A stretch of 64,000 nt of DNA from Megaustenia siamemsis. Lineage: Eukaryota; Mollusca; Gastropoda; Stylommatophora; Ariophantidae. Position 1 is the first letter of the stretch; the number at the start of each line of letters is the position of its first letter. The position numbers and the translations under genes are program-made. A model generated the notes under the pieces. It was not told the DNA's origin and did no database searches. It was given only the letters and a program-made list of their open reading frames with translations. Positions 33,466 to 46,600 of this stretch are shown here, piece by piece. The stretch lies in NCBI GenBank assembly GCA_032433765.1, contig JAVIAB010000073.1, positions 60,671,552 to 60,735,551 of the forward strand, in the 5' to 3' direction.

Positions 33466-34074
33466 TCGAGTGCCGGTATTTTTTGTTGGTTCTATTATTT
33501 GTCCATGTATTAGTGTTTTGATTGTCTTCGAATGATTAATTTCCCCTGTCTCATGTGGGTTGGATAACTTGCACATGCAATAAATATGTGTTCGAGAAAA
33601 GATAAATATTTATAGTGGGAACTTCTAGGTTAGATACAAAAATAATTTATACAAGAACACGAAAACAACTGGGAAAAATAAAACACACGAAGGACAACAG
33701 ACAATATGAGAACCATTATTTCAACCTGAATCACTCAGCAGCCTTGCCAATAATAAGTTCGGAAGCAAACACTGTAGGCTGTTACCCGCTACAAAAAAGT
33801 AACTGTGCTGCTTGACCTTCCATACACATATTTCACGTATCCAGTAAACAGGCCCATCTAGTAATGTATACCAGTACCTTGTTCACTGAGGCAGGGAAAG
33901 TAGTAACATCGAGAAATAATGCTTTTATTCCTTTCAATTACTGATGTTTGTTTTGTGGGACTAAATTGTTTGATGTTTCTTTATGACCTTATTGTAATGC
34001 TTTCACCTACAGCAGTTACATTTGTAAATGTATATGGGCTGTTCATAATTTAGTTTGTCTCATAAAGTTGTATG
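33466..34074. other. Unique stretch, no gene recognised
   Basis: A 66-codon open frame (33615-33815, +) has no recognisable motif. No repeats or RNA genes seen. Confidence 0.45.
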
Positions 34075-34240
34075 TGAAGGGCTTGCTGTATGGGAGAGAT
34101 TAGGGTGCTAGTCTCACGTTCAAAAGGTGCCTAGTTCAAAACCTAGTTCAGGTTGTAGTTTCATGAACTTCTGATTCCAAGAAATATGAGATGACGTCAT
34201 CAGTTCCACGTTAAAACAAAAAAGTCAGGATCGAAAGATG
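34075..34240 (+). mobile_element. Probable tRNA-derived SINE
   Basis: ATTAGGGTGCTAGTCTCACG resembles the tRNA A-box and anticodon region, and TAGTTCAAAACCTA (34132-34145) a degenerate B box. Single copy here, so limits are uncertain. Confidence 0.35.
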
Positions 34241-34414
34241 AAAAGACGTGAAGGCAGAAGAAGAAGTAATCCTGTCGGAGACGGATAATAAAACATAAGT
34301 CTCTTGTTCAACTTGAATACGTAAAAGGGGGCTACTTAATTGAAACTTGAAACCAACAGATTGCCCTAAGTTTTACAAATGTCACATTTCTATAATCATT
34401 GATACTATAGAAGA

Positions 34415-34540
34415 ATAGGGAACTGAATCTGTAACTTGATCTTTCCCAAATCAGAAGAACGCGGATTCGAAACATGTTGGGGCAAACGTTTTTTTTTTCT
34501 GTCGATGGTGTAATTAATATTCTGACCCGAACACCTTGTG
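34415..34540 (+). mobile_element. Probable tRNA-derived SINE
   Basis: GGATTCGAAACATG near 34460 is a good B box, preceded by AATCAGAAGAACGC in the variable-arm position. The A box (CTGTAACTTGAT) is decayed. A T9 run lies about 20 bp after the B box. Confidence 0.4.
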
Positions 34541-34810
34541 TGTCGACTGCGCTGGATTAGCGGCCTTGAATCTATGGTCCTCAAGTCCCTCCGGTAGATC
34601 ACAGAAATGAACGAAATGCCTTACGTTTTTATTTCTTAATAATGAATGATATTCACAGATTTTTCTGAAATTATCGTAGAAGATTGTCGCTGCTGTCACT
34701 GAGCTCGTGCACTGCTCTGAGGGGCTGCCAAATCAGCCAAGAGATGTGGGTACAAGTGAACCTTTTCTAGGAATACTGATGATGGTACTGTCAACAATCA
34801 AATAGCTGTA

Positions 34811-34898
34811 ATGTGTACTAACTACACAAACACATGTACTGACTACACAAACACATGTACTGACTACACAAACACATGTACTGACTACATAAACACAT
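34811..34898. repeat. 21-bp tandem repeat, 4 copies
   Basis: The unit includes ATGTACTGACTACACAAACA. Small and nearly perfect apart from the first (ACTAAC) and last (ACATAA) copies. A minus-strand frame of seven-residue repeats (CVCVVST) results from the unit being a multiple of three. Confidence 0.85.
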
Positions 34899-35231
34899 AA
34901 GTCCAATGTAGTTCTCACTATAAAGACCCCACAGACTAATAAGTCTGGTCAAGAAGGTAGAGCACGAGACGGAATAGCAACCTTGGACTCAAAAATGTCT
35001 TGCTGAGGTCGATCTGTTCTTCTCAATATACGTCCACCTGACAGAGAATGCAGAAAACAAACACAGTGACAGTGGAAGCTTTGGTTTTTGAATGTTTTTC
35101 TTCTGAATGTGAAGCATTTTTCTACACGAATTGGTCTCTTGTTAGACATAAGAGGAACTCATTGTCTGTCACAGCTCAGCTTGGGAGGGCGGGGGATTCT
35201 CAAGAAAGAAAACGATGCGTTTGGTCAGACT
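34899..35231. other. Short unique stretch
   Basis: No gene recognised. GGTCAAGAAGGTAGAGCACG near 34948 resembles a tRNA D-arm, but no B box follows at proper spacing. Confidence 0.45.
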
Positions 35232-36545
35232 ACGAGTAGTTAAAGCTTATTACAAATAGTTTAAGCTGACTACAAGTAGTTTGAGCTTACTACAAGTAGT
35301 TTAAGCTGACTACAAGTAGTTTGAGCTGACTACAAGTAGTTTAAGCTGACTACAAATAGTTTAAGCTGGCAACAAGTAGTTTAAGCTGACAACAGGTAGT
35401 TTAAGCTGGCAACAAGTAGTTTAAGCTGACTACAAGTAGTTTAAGCTGACAACAGGTAGTTTAAGCTGACAACAGGTAGTTTAAGCTGACTACAAGTAGT
35501 TTAAGCTGACTACAAGTAGTTTAAGCTGACTACAAGTAGTTTAAGCTGACAACAGGTAGTTTAAGCTGACTACAAGTAGTTTAAGCTGACTACATGTAGT
35601 TTATGCTGACTACAAGTAGTTTAAGCTGACAACAGGTAGTTTAAGCTGACTACAAGTAGTTTAAGCTGACTACAAGTAGTTTAAGCTGACTACAAGTAGT
35701 TTAAGCTGACAAAAAGTAGTTTAAGCTGACAACTGGTAGTTTAGCTGACTACAAGTAGTTTAACCTGATGCAAGTAGTTTGAGCTGACTACAATTAGTTT
35801 AAGCTGACTACAAGTAGTTTAAGCTGACAACAGGTAGATTACGCTGACTACAAGTAGTTTAACCTGATGCAAGTAGTTTGAGCTGACAACAAGTAATTTA
35901 ATCTGACTACAAGTAGTTTAAGCTGACAACAAGTAGTTTAAGCTGACAACAAGTAGTTTAAGCTGACTACAAGTAGTTTAAGCTGACTACAAGTAGTTTC
36001 AGCTGACTACAAGTAGTTTGAGCAGACAACAAGTAGTTTAAGCTGACTACAAGTAGTTTGAGCAGACTACAAGTAGTTTGAGCAGACTACAAGTAGTTTG
36101 AGCAGACTACAAGTAGTTTGAGCAGACAACACGTAGTTTAAGCAGACTACAAGTAGTTTAAGCTGACTACAATTAGTTGTGTCCTGACTACAAGTAGTTT
36201 GAGCAGACAACAAGTAGTTTGAGCAGACTACAAGTAGTTTAAGCAGACTACAAGTAGTTTAAGCTGACTACAATTAGTTGTGTCCTGACTACAAGTAGTT
36301 TGAGCACACAACAAGTAGTTTGAGCAGACTACAAGTAGTTTAAGCTGACTGCAAGTAGTTTGCGCAAACAAGTAGTTGTGTCCTGACTACAAGTAGTTCA
36401 AGCTGACTACAAGTAGTTTAAGCTGACTACAAGTAGTTTGAGCAGACAACAAGTAGTTTAAGCTGACTACAAGTAGTTTGAGCAGACAACAAGTAGTTTA
36501 AGCTGACACAAGTAGTTGTGTCCTGACTACAAGTAGTTTAAACTA
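35232..36545. repeat. 20-bp tandem array, about 65 units
   Basis: The unit is AGTTTAAGCTGACTACAAGT. Frequent variants are TTTGAGCAGAC, GACAACAGGT and GACAACAAGT. TTTGAGCAGAC units are concentrated to the right of 36.0 kb, mixed with an imported GTTGTGTCCTGAC module at about 36.17, 36.27, 36.38 and 36.51 kb that adds new sequence at each occurrence. The right edge coincides with a truncated SINE. Confidence 0.95.
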
Positions 36546-36553
36546 ATAATAAA

Positions 36554-36724
36554 TCGGCACATGATTTTGGGTAATGGAGTCGGTATTACGCCCATGCCGA
36601 TTTATTTTCCCATAAAAAAATCCGGTGCCATTCAAGGCTGGGTGAACCTGCGGCCGTCGGTTAGGATCGAACCCTACCTCTTGTCCTTTGAAGTCGGATG
36701 TTTCCCGGTCAAAAGTATCGCAGC
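36554..36724 (-). mobile_element. tRNA-derived SINE, copy 3, truncated at an array edge
   Basis: It shares GGTATTACGCCCATGCCG and GGCTGGGTGA with the copies at 929 and 9877. The B box GGGTTCGATCC is intact on the minus strand (36664-36674). The A-box side is eroded. The body stops at TCGGCAC, about 75 bp short of the end seen in the other copies, exactly where the 20-bp array begins. The array therefore probably replaced or deleted that end. Confidence 0.75.
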
Positions 36725-37257
36725 TTACTGTAAAAAACAACACAACGTATCTGTGTCCACTTTATGCTCTGCTAAGGGTGAACGATAAAGAACATTAGTT
36801 ATCGAGGAAAGACGGGAGATGAAATACATAAAGTTAATTCTTTACATTTCTGATTTCTGAGTAGAGTAAAGTAAACGAAATAACGAAATTAAATACAAAA
36901 AAACTGCAGTAAGAGAAAACACCAGAAGCGCGCACAAAGCTTTGCTTCTATTGCCTTGGGGAGAACCGACGTCATCATTCGCGGGTTATCTCCCTTACTA
37001 TCAAAGATCTCACGAATGATGAAATCCTAGATGGCGCTAAGATAAAATACATTGCACAACGGAAAGTACGCCCCTGCATCCAGGATAAAGTAACTCAACT
37101 TTATAAATTCCCGCTTTACAACAACTTCGATAAATATATGTTCCCCAAATGAACTGTATTTTAAAGCTTCTAGTACTGAAACCATAACCCATATAAATAA
37201 ATATATAGCTGAGCATCTAGTTCAATCCCGTTGTTTGCAGAGTTCCATAGAATGACT
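36725..37257. other. Unique stretch before the giant satellite
   Basis: No gene recognised. The region includes GGGTTATCTCCCTTACTA near 36983 and ordinary AT-rich sequence up to the sharp start of the 27-bp array. Confidence 0.5.
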
Positions 37258-40200
37258 GTTGGTGTATGTGGAAGAAGAAGAATGATTGTTGTGTATGTGG
37301 AAGAAGAATGGCTGTTGGTGTATGTGGAAGAAGAATGGCTGTTGGTGTATGTGGAAGAAGAATGGCTGTTGGTGTATGTGGAAGAAGAAGAAGAATGATT
37401 GTTGGTGTATGTGGAAGAGGAAGAAATGACTGTTGGTGTATGTGGAAGAAAAATAATGAGTTGGTATATGTGTGAAGAAAAAGAATGATTGTGTGTATGT
37501 GGAAGAAGAATGGCTGTTGGTGTATGTGGAAGAAGAATGACTGTTGGTGTATGTGGAAGAAGAATGACTGTTGGTGTGTATGTGGAAGAAGAATGACTGT
37601 TGGTGTATGTGGAAGAAGAATGACTGATGGTGTATGTGGAAGAAGAATGGCTGTTGGTGTATGTGGAAGAAGAATGCTGTGGTGTATGCTGTATGTGGAG
37701 AAGAATGACTGTTGTGTATGTGGAAGAAGAATGACTGTTGGTGTATGTGGAAGAAGAAGAATGATTGTTGGTGTATGTGGAGAAGAATGACTGTTGGTGT
37801 ATGTGGAAGAAGAAGAATGACTGTTGGTGTATGTGGAAGAAGAATGACTGTTGGTGTATGTGGAAGAAGAATGACTGTTGGTGTATGTGGAAGAAGAAGA
37901 ATGATTGGTGTATGTGGAAGAAGAATGACTGTTGGTGTATGTGGAAGAAGAAGAATGATTGTTGGTGTATGTGGAAGAAGAATGACTGTTGGTGTATGGG
38001 AAGAAGATGGCGTGGGTTGTATGTGGAAGAAAAGAGGAATGATTGTTGGTGTATGTGGAAGAAGAATGGCTGTTGGTGTATGTGGAAGAAGAATGACTGT
38101 TGGTGTATGTGGAAGAAGAAGAATGATTGTTGGTGTATGTGGAAGAAGAATGACTGTTGGTGTATGTGGAAGAAGAAGAATGATTGTTGGTGTATGTGGA
38201 AGAAGAATGACTGTTGGTGTATGTGGAAGAAGAATGGCTGTTGGTGTATGTGGAAGAAGAGGAATGATTGTTGGTGTATGTGGAAGAGAATGGCTGTTGG
38301 TGTATGTGGAAGAAGAGGAATGATTGTTGGTATATGTGGAAGAAAAAAAGAATGGCTGTTGGTGTATGTGGAAGAAGAATGGCTGTTGTGTATGTGGAAG
38401 AAGAATGGCTGTTGGTGTATGTGGAAGAAGAATGGCTGTTGGTGTATGTGGAAGAAGAAGAATGATTGTTGGTGTATGTGGAGAAAAATAATGTTTGTCG
38501 GTATATGTGGAAGAACAAGAATGATTGTTGGTATATGTGGAAGAAGAAGAATGATTGTTGGTATATGTGGAAGAAGAAGAATGATTGTTGGTGTATGTAG
38601 AAGAAAAAGAATGATTGTTGGTATATGTGGAAGAAGAAGAATGATTGTTGGTATATGTGGAAGAAAAAGAATGATTGTTGGTATATGTGGAAGAAGAAGG
38701 CTGTTGGTGTATGTGGAAGAAGAATGGCTGTTGGTGTATGTGGAAGAAGAATGGCTGTTGGTGTATGTGGAAGAAAAAGAATGATTGTTGGTATATGTGG
38801 AAAAGAAGAAGATTGGCTATTGGTGTGTGTGGAAGAGGAAGAAGAATGATAGCTGGTGTATGTGAAGAAGAAAATGGCTATTGGTGTATGTGGAAGAAGA
38901 AGAATGATTGCTGGTGTATGTGGAAGAAGAATGGCTGTTGGTGTATGTGGAAGAAGAAAGAAGAAGAATGATTGTTGGTGTATGTGGAAGTAGAAGAAGA
39001 ATGATTGCTGGTGCATGTGGAAGAAGAATGACTGTTGGTGTATGTGGAAGAAGAAGAATGATTGCTGGTGTATGTGGAAGAATAATGGCTATTGGTGTAT
39101 GTGGAAGAAGAAGAATGATTGTTGGTGTATGTGGAAGAAGAATGATTGTTGGTGTATGTGGAAGAGGAAGAGAATGATGTTGGTGTATGTGGAAGAAGAA
39201 GAAGAATGATTGTTGGTGTATGTGGAAGAAGTAGAAGAATGACTGTTGGTGTATGTGGAAGAAGAAGAATAATGACTGTTGGTGTATGTGGAAGAAGAAG
39301 AATAATGACTGTTGGTGTATGTGGAAGAGGAAGAAGAATGATTGCTGGTGTATGTGGAAGAAGAAGAATGATTGCTGGTGTATGTGGAAGGAGAATGGCT
39401 GTTGGTGTATGTGGAAGAAGAAGAAGAATGATTGTTGGTGTATGTGGAAGAAGAATGGCTGTTGCTGTATGTGGAAGAGGAAGAAGAATGACTGTTGGTG
39501 TATGTGGAGAAGAGAAGAATGACTGTTGGTGTATGTGGAAAAAGAAGAATAATGACTGTTGGTGTATGTGGAAGAAGAAGAGGAAGATTGATTGTGGGTG
39601 TATGTGGAAGAAGAAAGACTGTTGGTGTATGTGGAAGAGGAAGAAGAATGACTTTTGGTGTATGTGGAAGAAGAAGAATTATTGCTGGTGTATGTGGAAG
39701 AAGAAGAATGATTGCTGGTGTATGTGGAAGAAGAAGTAGAAGAATGACTGTTGGTGTATGGGAAGAGGAAGAAGAATGATTGCTGGTGTATGTGAAAGAA
39801 GAATGACTGTTGGTATATGTGGAAGAGAAGAAGAATGATTGTTGGTGTATGTGGAAGAAGAAGAGAATGATTGTTGGTGTATGTGGAAGAATGACTGTTG
39901 GTATATGTGGAAGAAGAAGAAGAATGATTGTTGGTGTATGTGGAAGAAGAAGAAGAATGACTGTTGGTATATGTGGAAGAAGAAGAAGAATGATTGTTGG
40001 TGTATGTGGAAGAAGAAGAAGAATGATTGTTGGTGTATGTGGAAGAAGAAAGAATGATTGTTGGTGTATGTGGAAGAAGAAGAAGAATGATTGTTGGTGT
40101 ATGTGGAAGAATAATGACTGTTGGTGTATGTGGAAGAATAATGGCTGTTGGTGTATGTGGAAGAAGATGATTGTTGGTGTATGGAAGAAGAAGAATGATT

Positions 40201-40869
40201 GTTGGTGTATGTGGAAGAAGAATGACTGTTGGTGTATGTGGAAGAAGAAGAATGATTGCTGGTGTATGTGCAAGAAGAATGGACTGTTGGTGTATGTGAA
40301 GAAGAAGAATGATTGTTGGTGTATGTGGAAGAAGAACGATTGCTGGTGTATGTGGAAGAAGAATGACTGTTGGTGTATGTGGAAAAAGAAAAATGACTGT
40401 TGGTGTATGTGGAAGAAGAATTATTGCTGGTGTATGTGGAAGAAGAATGACTGTTGGTGTATGTGGAAGAAGAATGGCTGTTGGTGTATGTGGAAGAAGA
40501 ATGGGTGTTGGTGTATGTGGAAGAAGAAGAATGATTGTTTGGTGTATGTGGAAGAAGAATGACTGTTGGTGTATGTGGAAGAAGAAGAATGATTGTTGGT
40601 GTATGTGGAAGAAGAATGACTGTTGGTGTATGTGGAAGAAGAATGGCTGTTGGTGTATGTGGAAGTAGAAGAATGATTGTTGGTGTATGTGGAAGAAGAA
40701 TAAGAATGATTGTTTGTTGTATGTGGAAGAAGAATGATTGTTGTTTATGTGGAAGAAGAAGAAGAATGATTGTTGGTTTATGTGGAAGAAGAAGAATGAT
40801 TGATGGTTTATGTGGAAGAAGAAGAATGATTGATGGCTTATGTGGAAGAAGAAGAATGATTGTTGGTGT

Positions 40870-41513
40870 ATGTGGAAGAAAAATGGTTGTTGGTGTATGT
40901 TAAGGAAGATAAATAGCTGTTGGTGTATGTTGAAGAAGAAGAATGATTGTTGGTGTATGTGGAAGAAAAATGGTTGTTGGTGTATGTTAAGGAAGATAAA
41001 TAGCTGTTGTATGTGGAAGAAAAATGGTTGTTGGTGTATGTTAATGAAGATAAATAGCTGTTGGTGTATGTGGAAGAAAATGGTTGTTGGTGTATGTTAA
41101 GGAAGATAAATAGCTGTTGGTGTATGTGGGAAGAAAAATGGTTGTTGGTGTATGTTAAGGAAGATAAATAGCTGTGGTGTATGTGGAAGAAAAATGGTTG
41201 TTGTGTATGTTAAGGAAGATAAATATATGTTGTATGTGGAAGAAAAATGGTTGTTGGTGTATGTTAATGAAGATAAATAGCTGTTGGTGTATGTGGAAGA
41301 AAAATGGTTGTTGGTGTATGTTAAGGAAGATAAATAGCTGTTGTATGTGGAAGAAAAATGGTTGTTGGTGTATGTTAATGAAGATAAATAGCTGGTGGTG
41401 TATGTGGAAGAAAAATGTTTGTTGGTGTATGTTAAGGAAGATAAATAGCTGTGGTGTATGTGGAAGAAAAATGGTTGTTGGTGTATGTTAAGAAGATAAA
41501 TAGCTGTTGGTGT
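40870..41513. repeat. 57-bp dimer subarray, block 1
   Basis: Inside the giant satellite, 30-mers with TTAAGGAAGATAAATAGCTG (or TTAATGAAGATAAATAG) alternate with 27-mers carrying GGAAGAAAAATGGTTG. The TAA and TAG words close frames that are open elsewhere in the array. The block ends at a shared junction GGAAAAAGAAGAATGGCTG and then GTAGGAGAAGAATAATG. Confidence 0.85.
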
Positions 41514-43070
41514 ATGTGGAAAAAGAAGAATGGCTGTTGGTGTATGTAGGAGAAGAATAATGATTGTTGGTGTATGTGGAAGAGGAAGAAATGACTGTTG
41601 GTGTATGTGGAAGAAAAATAATGATTGTTGGTATATGTGGAAGAAAAAGAATGATTGTTGGTGTATGTGGAAGAAGAATGGCTGTTGGTGTATGTGGAAG
41701 AAGAATGACTGTTGGTGTATGTGGAAGAAGAATGACTGTTGGTGTATGTGGAAGAAGAATGACTGTTGGTGTATGTGGAAGAAGAATGACTGATGGTGTA
41801 TGTGGAAGAAGAATGGCTGTTGGTGTATGTGGAAGAAGAATGGCTGTTGGTGTATGTGGAAGAAGAATGACTGTTGGTGTATGTGGAAGAAGAATGACTG
41901 TTGGTGTATGTGGAAGAAGAAGAATGATTGTTGGTGTATGTGGAAGAAGAATGACTGTTGGTGTATGTGGAAGAAGAAGAAGAATGATTGTTGGTGTATT
42001 GGAAGAAGAAGAATGATTTTTGGTGTATGTGGAAGTAGAAGAATGATTGTTGGTGTATGTGGAAGAAGAATAAGAATGATTGTTTGTTGTATGTGGAAGA
42101 AGAATGATTGTTAGTTTATGTGGAAGAAGAAGAAGAATGATTGTTTGTTTATGTGGAAGAAGAAGAATGATTGATGGTTTATGTGGAAGAAGAGGAATGA
42201 TTGTTGGTGTATGTGGAAGAAGAATGGCTGTTGGTGTATGTGGAAGAAGAAGAAGAATGATTGTTGGTGTATGTGGAAGAGGAAGAAATGACTTTTGGTG
42301 TATGTGGAAGAAAAATAATGATTGTTGGTATATGTGGAAGAAAAAGAATGATTGTTGGTGTATGTGGAAGAAGAATGGCTGTTGGTGTATGTGGAAGAAG
42401 AATGACTGTTGGTGTATGTGGAAGAAGAATGACTGATGGTGTATGTGGAAGAAGAATGGCTGTTGGTGTATGTGGAAGAAGAATGGCTGTTGGTGTATGT
42501 GGAAGAAGAATGACTGTTGGTGTATGTGGAAGAAGAAGAATGATTGTTGGTGTATGTGGAAGAAGAATGACTGTTGGTGTATGTGGAAAAGAAAAATGAC
42601 TGTTGGTGTATGTGGAAGAAGAATGATTGCTGGTGTATGTGAAGAAGAATGACTGTTGGTGTATGTGGAAGAAGAATGGCTGTTGGTGTATGTGGAAGAA
42701 GAATGGTGTTGGTGTATGTGGAAGAAGAAGAATGATTGTTGGTGTATGTGGAAGAAGAATGACTGTTGGTGTATGTGGAAGAAGAAGAATGATTGTTGGT
42801 GTATGTGGAAGAAGAATGACTGTTGGTGTATGTGGAAGAAGAATGGCTGTTGGTGTATGTGGAAGTAGAAGAATGATTGTTGGTGTATGTGGAAGAAGAA
42901 TAAGAATGATTGTTTGTTGTATGTGGAAGAAGAATGATTGTTGGTTTATGTGGAAGAAGAAGAAGAATGATTGTTGGTTTATGTGGAAGAAGAAGAATGA
43001 TTGATGGTTTATGTGGAAGAAGAAGAATGATTGATGGCTTATGTGGAAGAAGAAGAATGATTGTTGGTGT

Positions 43071-43655
43071 ATGTGGAAGAAAAATGGTTGTTGGTGTATG
43101 TTAAGGAAGATAAATAGCTGTTGGTGTATGTTGAAGAAGAAGAATGATTGTTGGTGTATGTGGAAGAAAAATGGTTGTTGGTGTATGTAAGGAAGATAAT
43201 AGCTGTTGTATGTGGAAGAAAAATGGTTGTTGGTGTATGTTAATGAAGATAAATAGCTGTTGGTGTATGTGGAAGAAAAATGGTTGTGGTGTATGTTAAG
43301 GAAGATAAATAGCTGTTGGTGTATGTGGAAGAAAATGGTTGTTGGTGTATGTTAAGGAAGATAAATAGCTGTTGTATGTGGAAGAAAAATGGTTGTTGGT
43401 GTATGTTAATGAAGATAAATAGCTGTTGGTGTATGTGGAAGAAAAATGGTTGTTGGTGTATGTTAAGGAAGATAAATAGCTGTTGTATGTGGAAAAAATG
43501 GTTGTTGGTGTATGTTAATGAAGATAAATAGCTGGTGGTGTATGTGGAAGAAAAATGGTTGTTGGTGTATGTTAAGGAAGATAAATAGCTGTTGGTGTAT
43601 GTGGAAGAAAAATGGTTGTTGGTGTATGTAAGGAAGATAAATAGCTGTTGGTGTA
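43071..43655. repeat. 57-bp dimer subarray, block 2
   Basis: Same dimers and same right junction as block 1. The left flank (ATTGATGGTTTATG then ATTGATGGCTTATG units) is also shared, so the block was copied together with its neighbours. Confidence 0.85.
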
Positions 43656-46600
43656 TGTGGAAAAAGAAGAATGGCTGTTGGTGTATGTAGGAGAAGAATA
43701 ATGATTGTTGGTGTATGTGGAAGAGGAAGAATGACTGTTGGTGTATGTGGAAGAAAAATAATGATTGTTGGTATATGTGGAAGAAAAAGAATGATTGTTG
43801 GTGTATGTGGAAGAAGAATGGCTGTTGGTGTATGTGGAAGAAGAATGACTGTTGGTGTATGTGGAAGAAGAATGACTGTTGGTGTATGTGGAAGAAGAAT
43901 GACTGTTGGTGTATGTGGAAGAAGAATGACTGATGGTGTATGTGGAAGAAGAATGACTGTTGGTGTATGTGGAAGAAGAATGACTGTTGGTGTATGTGGA
44001 AGAAGAAGAATGATTGTTGGTGTATGTGGAAGAAGAATGACTGTTGGTGTATGTGGAAGAAGAAGAAGAATGATTGTTGGTGTATTGGAAGAAGAAGAAT
44101 GATTTTGGTGTATGTGGAAGTAGAAGAATGATTGTTGGTGTATGTGGAAGAAGAATAAGAATGATTGTTTGTTGTATGTGGAAGAAGAATGATTGTTAGT
44201 TTATGTGGAAGAAGAAGAAGAATGATTGTTGGTTTATGTGGAAGAAGAAGAATGATTGATGGTTTATGTGGAAGAAGAGGAATGATTGTTGGTGTATGTG
44301 GAAGAAGAAGGGCTGTTGGTGTATGTGGAAGAAGAAGAAGAATGATTGTTGGTGTATGTGGAAGAGGAAGAAATGACTTTTGGTGTATGTGGAAGAAAAA
44401 TAATGATTTTTGGTATATGTGGAAGAAAAAGAATGATTGTTGGTGTATGTGGAAGAAGAATGGCTGTTGGTGTATGTGGAAGAAGAATGACTGTTGGTGT
44501 ATGTGGAAGAAGAATGACTGTTGGTGTATGTGGAAGAAGAATGGCTGTTGGTGTATGTGGAAGAAGAATGGCTGTTGGTGTATGTGGAAGAAGAATGACT
44601 GTTGGTGTATGTGGAAGAAGAATGGCTGTTGGTGTATGTGGAAGAAGAATGGCTGTTGGTGTATGTGGAAGAAGAATGGGTGTTGGTGTATGTGGAAGAA
44701 GAATGACTGTTGGTGTATGTGGAAGAAGAAGAATGACTGTTGGTGTATGTGGAAGAAGAATGACTGTTGGTGTATGTGGAAGAAGAATGACTGTTGGTGA
44801 ATATGGAAGAAGAAGAATGATTGTTGGTGTATGTGGAAGAAGAATGACTGTTGGTGTATGTGGAAGAAGAAGAATGATTGTTGGTGTATGTGGAAGAAGA
44901 ATGACTGTTGGTGTATGTAGAAGAAGAATGGCTGTTGGTGTATGTGGAAGAAGAATGGCTGTTGGTGTATGTGGAAGAAGAATGCTGTTGGTGTATGTGG
45001 AAGAAGAAGAATGACTGTTGGTGTATGTGGAAGAAAAATAATGATTGTCGGTATATGTGGAAGAACAAGAATGATTGTTGGTATATGTGGAAGAAGAAGA
45101 ATGATTGTTGGTATATGTGGAAGAAGAAGAATGATTGTTGGTGTATGTAGAAGAAAAAGAATGATTGTTGGTATATGTGGAAGAAGAAGAATGATTGTTG
45201 GTATATGTGGAAGAAAAGAATGATTGTTGGTATATGTGGAAGAAGAAGAATGGCTGTTGGTGTATGTGGAAGAAGAATGGCTGTTGGTGTATGTGGAAGA
45301 AGAATGGCTGTTGGTGTATGTGGAAAAAAAAGAATGATTGTTGGTATATGTGAAGAAGTAGAATGGCTGTTGGTGTATGTGGAAGAAGAATGGCTGTTGG
45401 TGTATGTGGAAGAAGAATGGCTGTTGGTGTATGTGGAAGAAGAATGATTGTTGGTGTATGTGGAAAAGAAGAAGATTGGCTATTGGTGTGTGTGGAAGAG
45501 GAAGAAGAATGATAGCTGGTGTATGTGGAAGAAGAAAAATGGCTATTGGTGTATGTGGAAGAAGAAGAATGATTGCTGGTGTATGTGGAAGAAGAATGGC
45601 TGTTGGTGTATGTGGAAGAAGAAGAAGAATGATTGTTGGTGTATGTGGAAGAAGAATGGCTGTTGGTGTATGTGGAAGTAGAAGAAGAATGATTGCTGGT
45701 GTATGTGAAAGAAGAATGACTGTTGGTATATGTGGAAGAAGAAGAAGAATGATTGTTGGTGTATGTGGAAGAAGAAGAAGAATGATTGTTGGTGTATGTG
45801 GAAGAAGAATGACTGTTGGTATATGTGGAAGAAGAAGAAGAATGATTGTTGGTGTATGTGGAAGAAGAAGAAGAATGACTGTTGGTATATGTGGAAGAAG
45901 AAGAAGAATGATTGTTGGTGTATGTGGAAGAAGAAGAAGAATGATTGTTGGTGTATGTGGAAGAAGAAGAAGAATGATTGTTGGTGTATGTGGAAGAAGA
46001 AGAAGAATGATTGTTGGTGTATGTGGAAGAATAATGACTGTTGGTGTATGTGGAAGAATAATGGCTGTTGGTGTATGTGGAAGAAGAATGATTGTTGGTG
46101 TATGTGGAAGAAGAAGAATGATTGTTGGTGTATGTGGAAGAAGAATGACTGTTGGTGTATGTGGAAGAAGAAGAATGATTGCTGGTGTATGTGCAAGAAG
46201 AATGACTGTTGGTGTATGTGGAAGAAGAAGAATGATTGTTGGTGTATGTGGAAGAAGAAGTAGAAGAATGACTGTTGATGTATGTGGAAGAGGAAGAAGA
46301 ATGATTGCTGGTGTATGTGAAAGAAGAATGACTGTTGGAATATGTGGAAGAAGAAGAAGAATGATTGTTGGTGTATGTGGAAGAAGAATGATTGTTGGTG
46401 TATGTGGAAGAAGAATGACTGTTGGTATATGTGGAAGAAGAAGAAGAATGATTGTTGGTGTATGTGGAAGAAGAAGAAGAATGACTGTTGGTATATGTGG
46501 AAGAAGAAGAAGAATGATTGTTGGTGTATGTGGAAGAAGAAGAAGAATGATTGTTGGTGTATGTGGAAGAAGAAGAAGAATGATTGTTGGTGTATGTGGA

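Noticed and set aside
34930..35000. tRNA-like D-arm GGTCAAGAAGGTAGAGCACG.
   Set aside because: No B box or acceptor-stem pairing at the right spacing; at most a decayed SINE head.
35232..36545. Regular short repeats suggestive of a CRISPR array.
   Set aside because: Units are directly contiguous with no unique spacers, and everything else in the window is eukaryotic.
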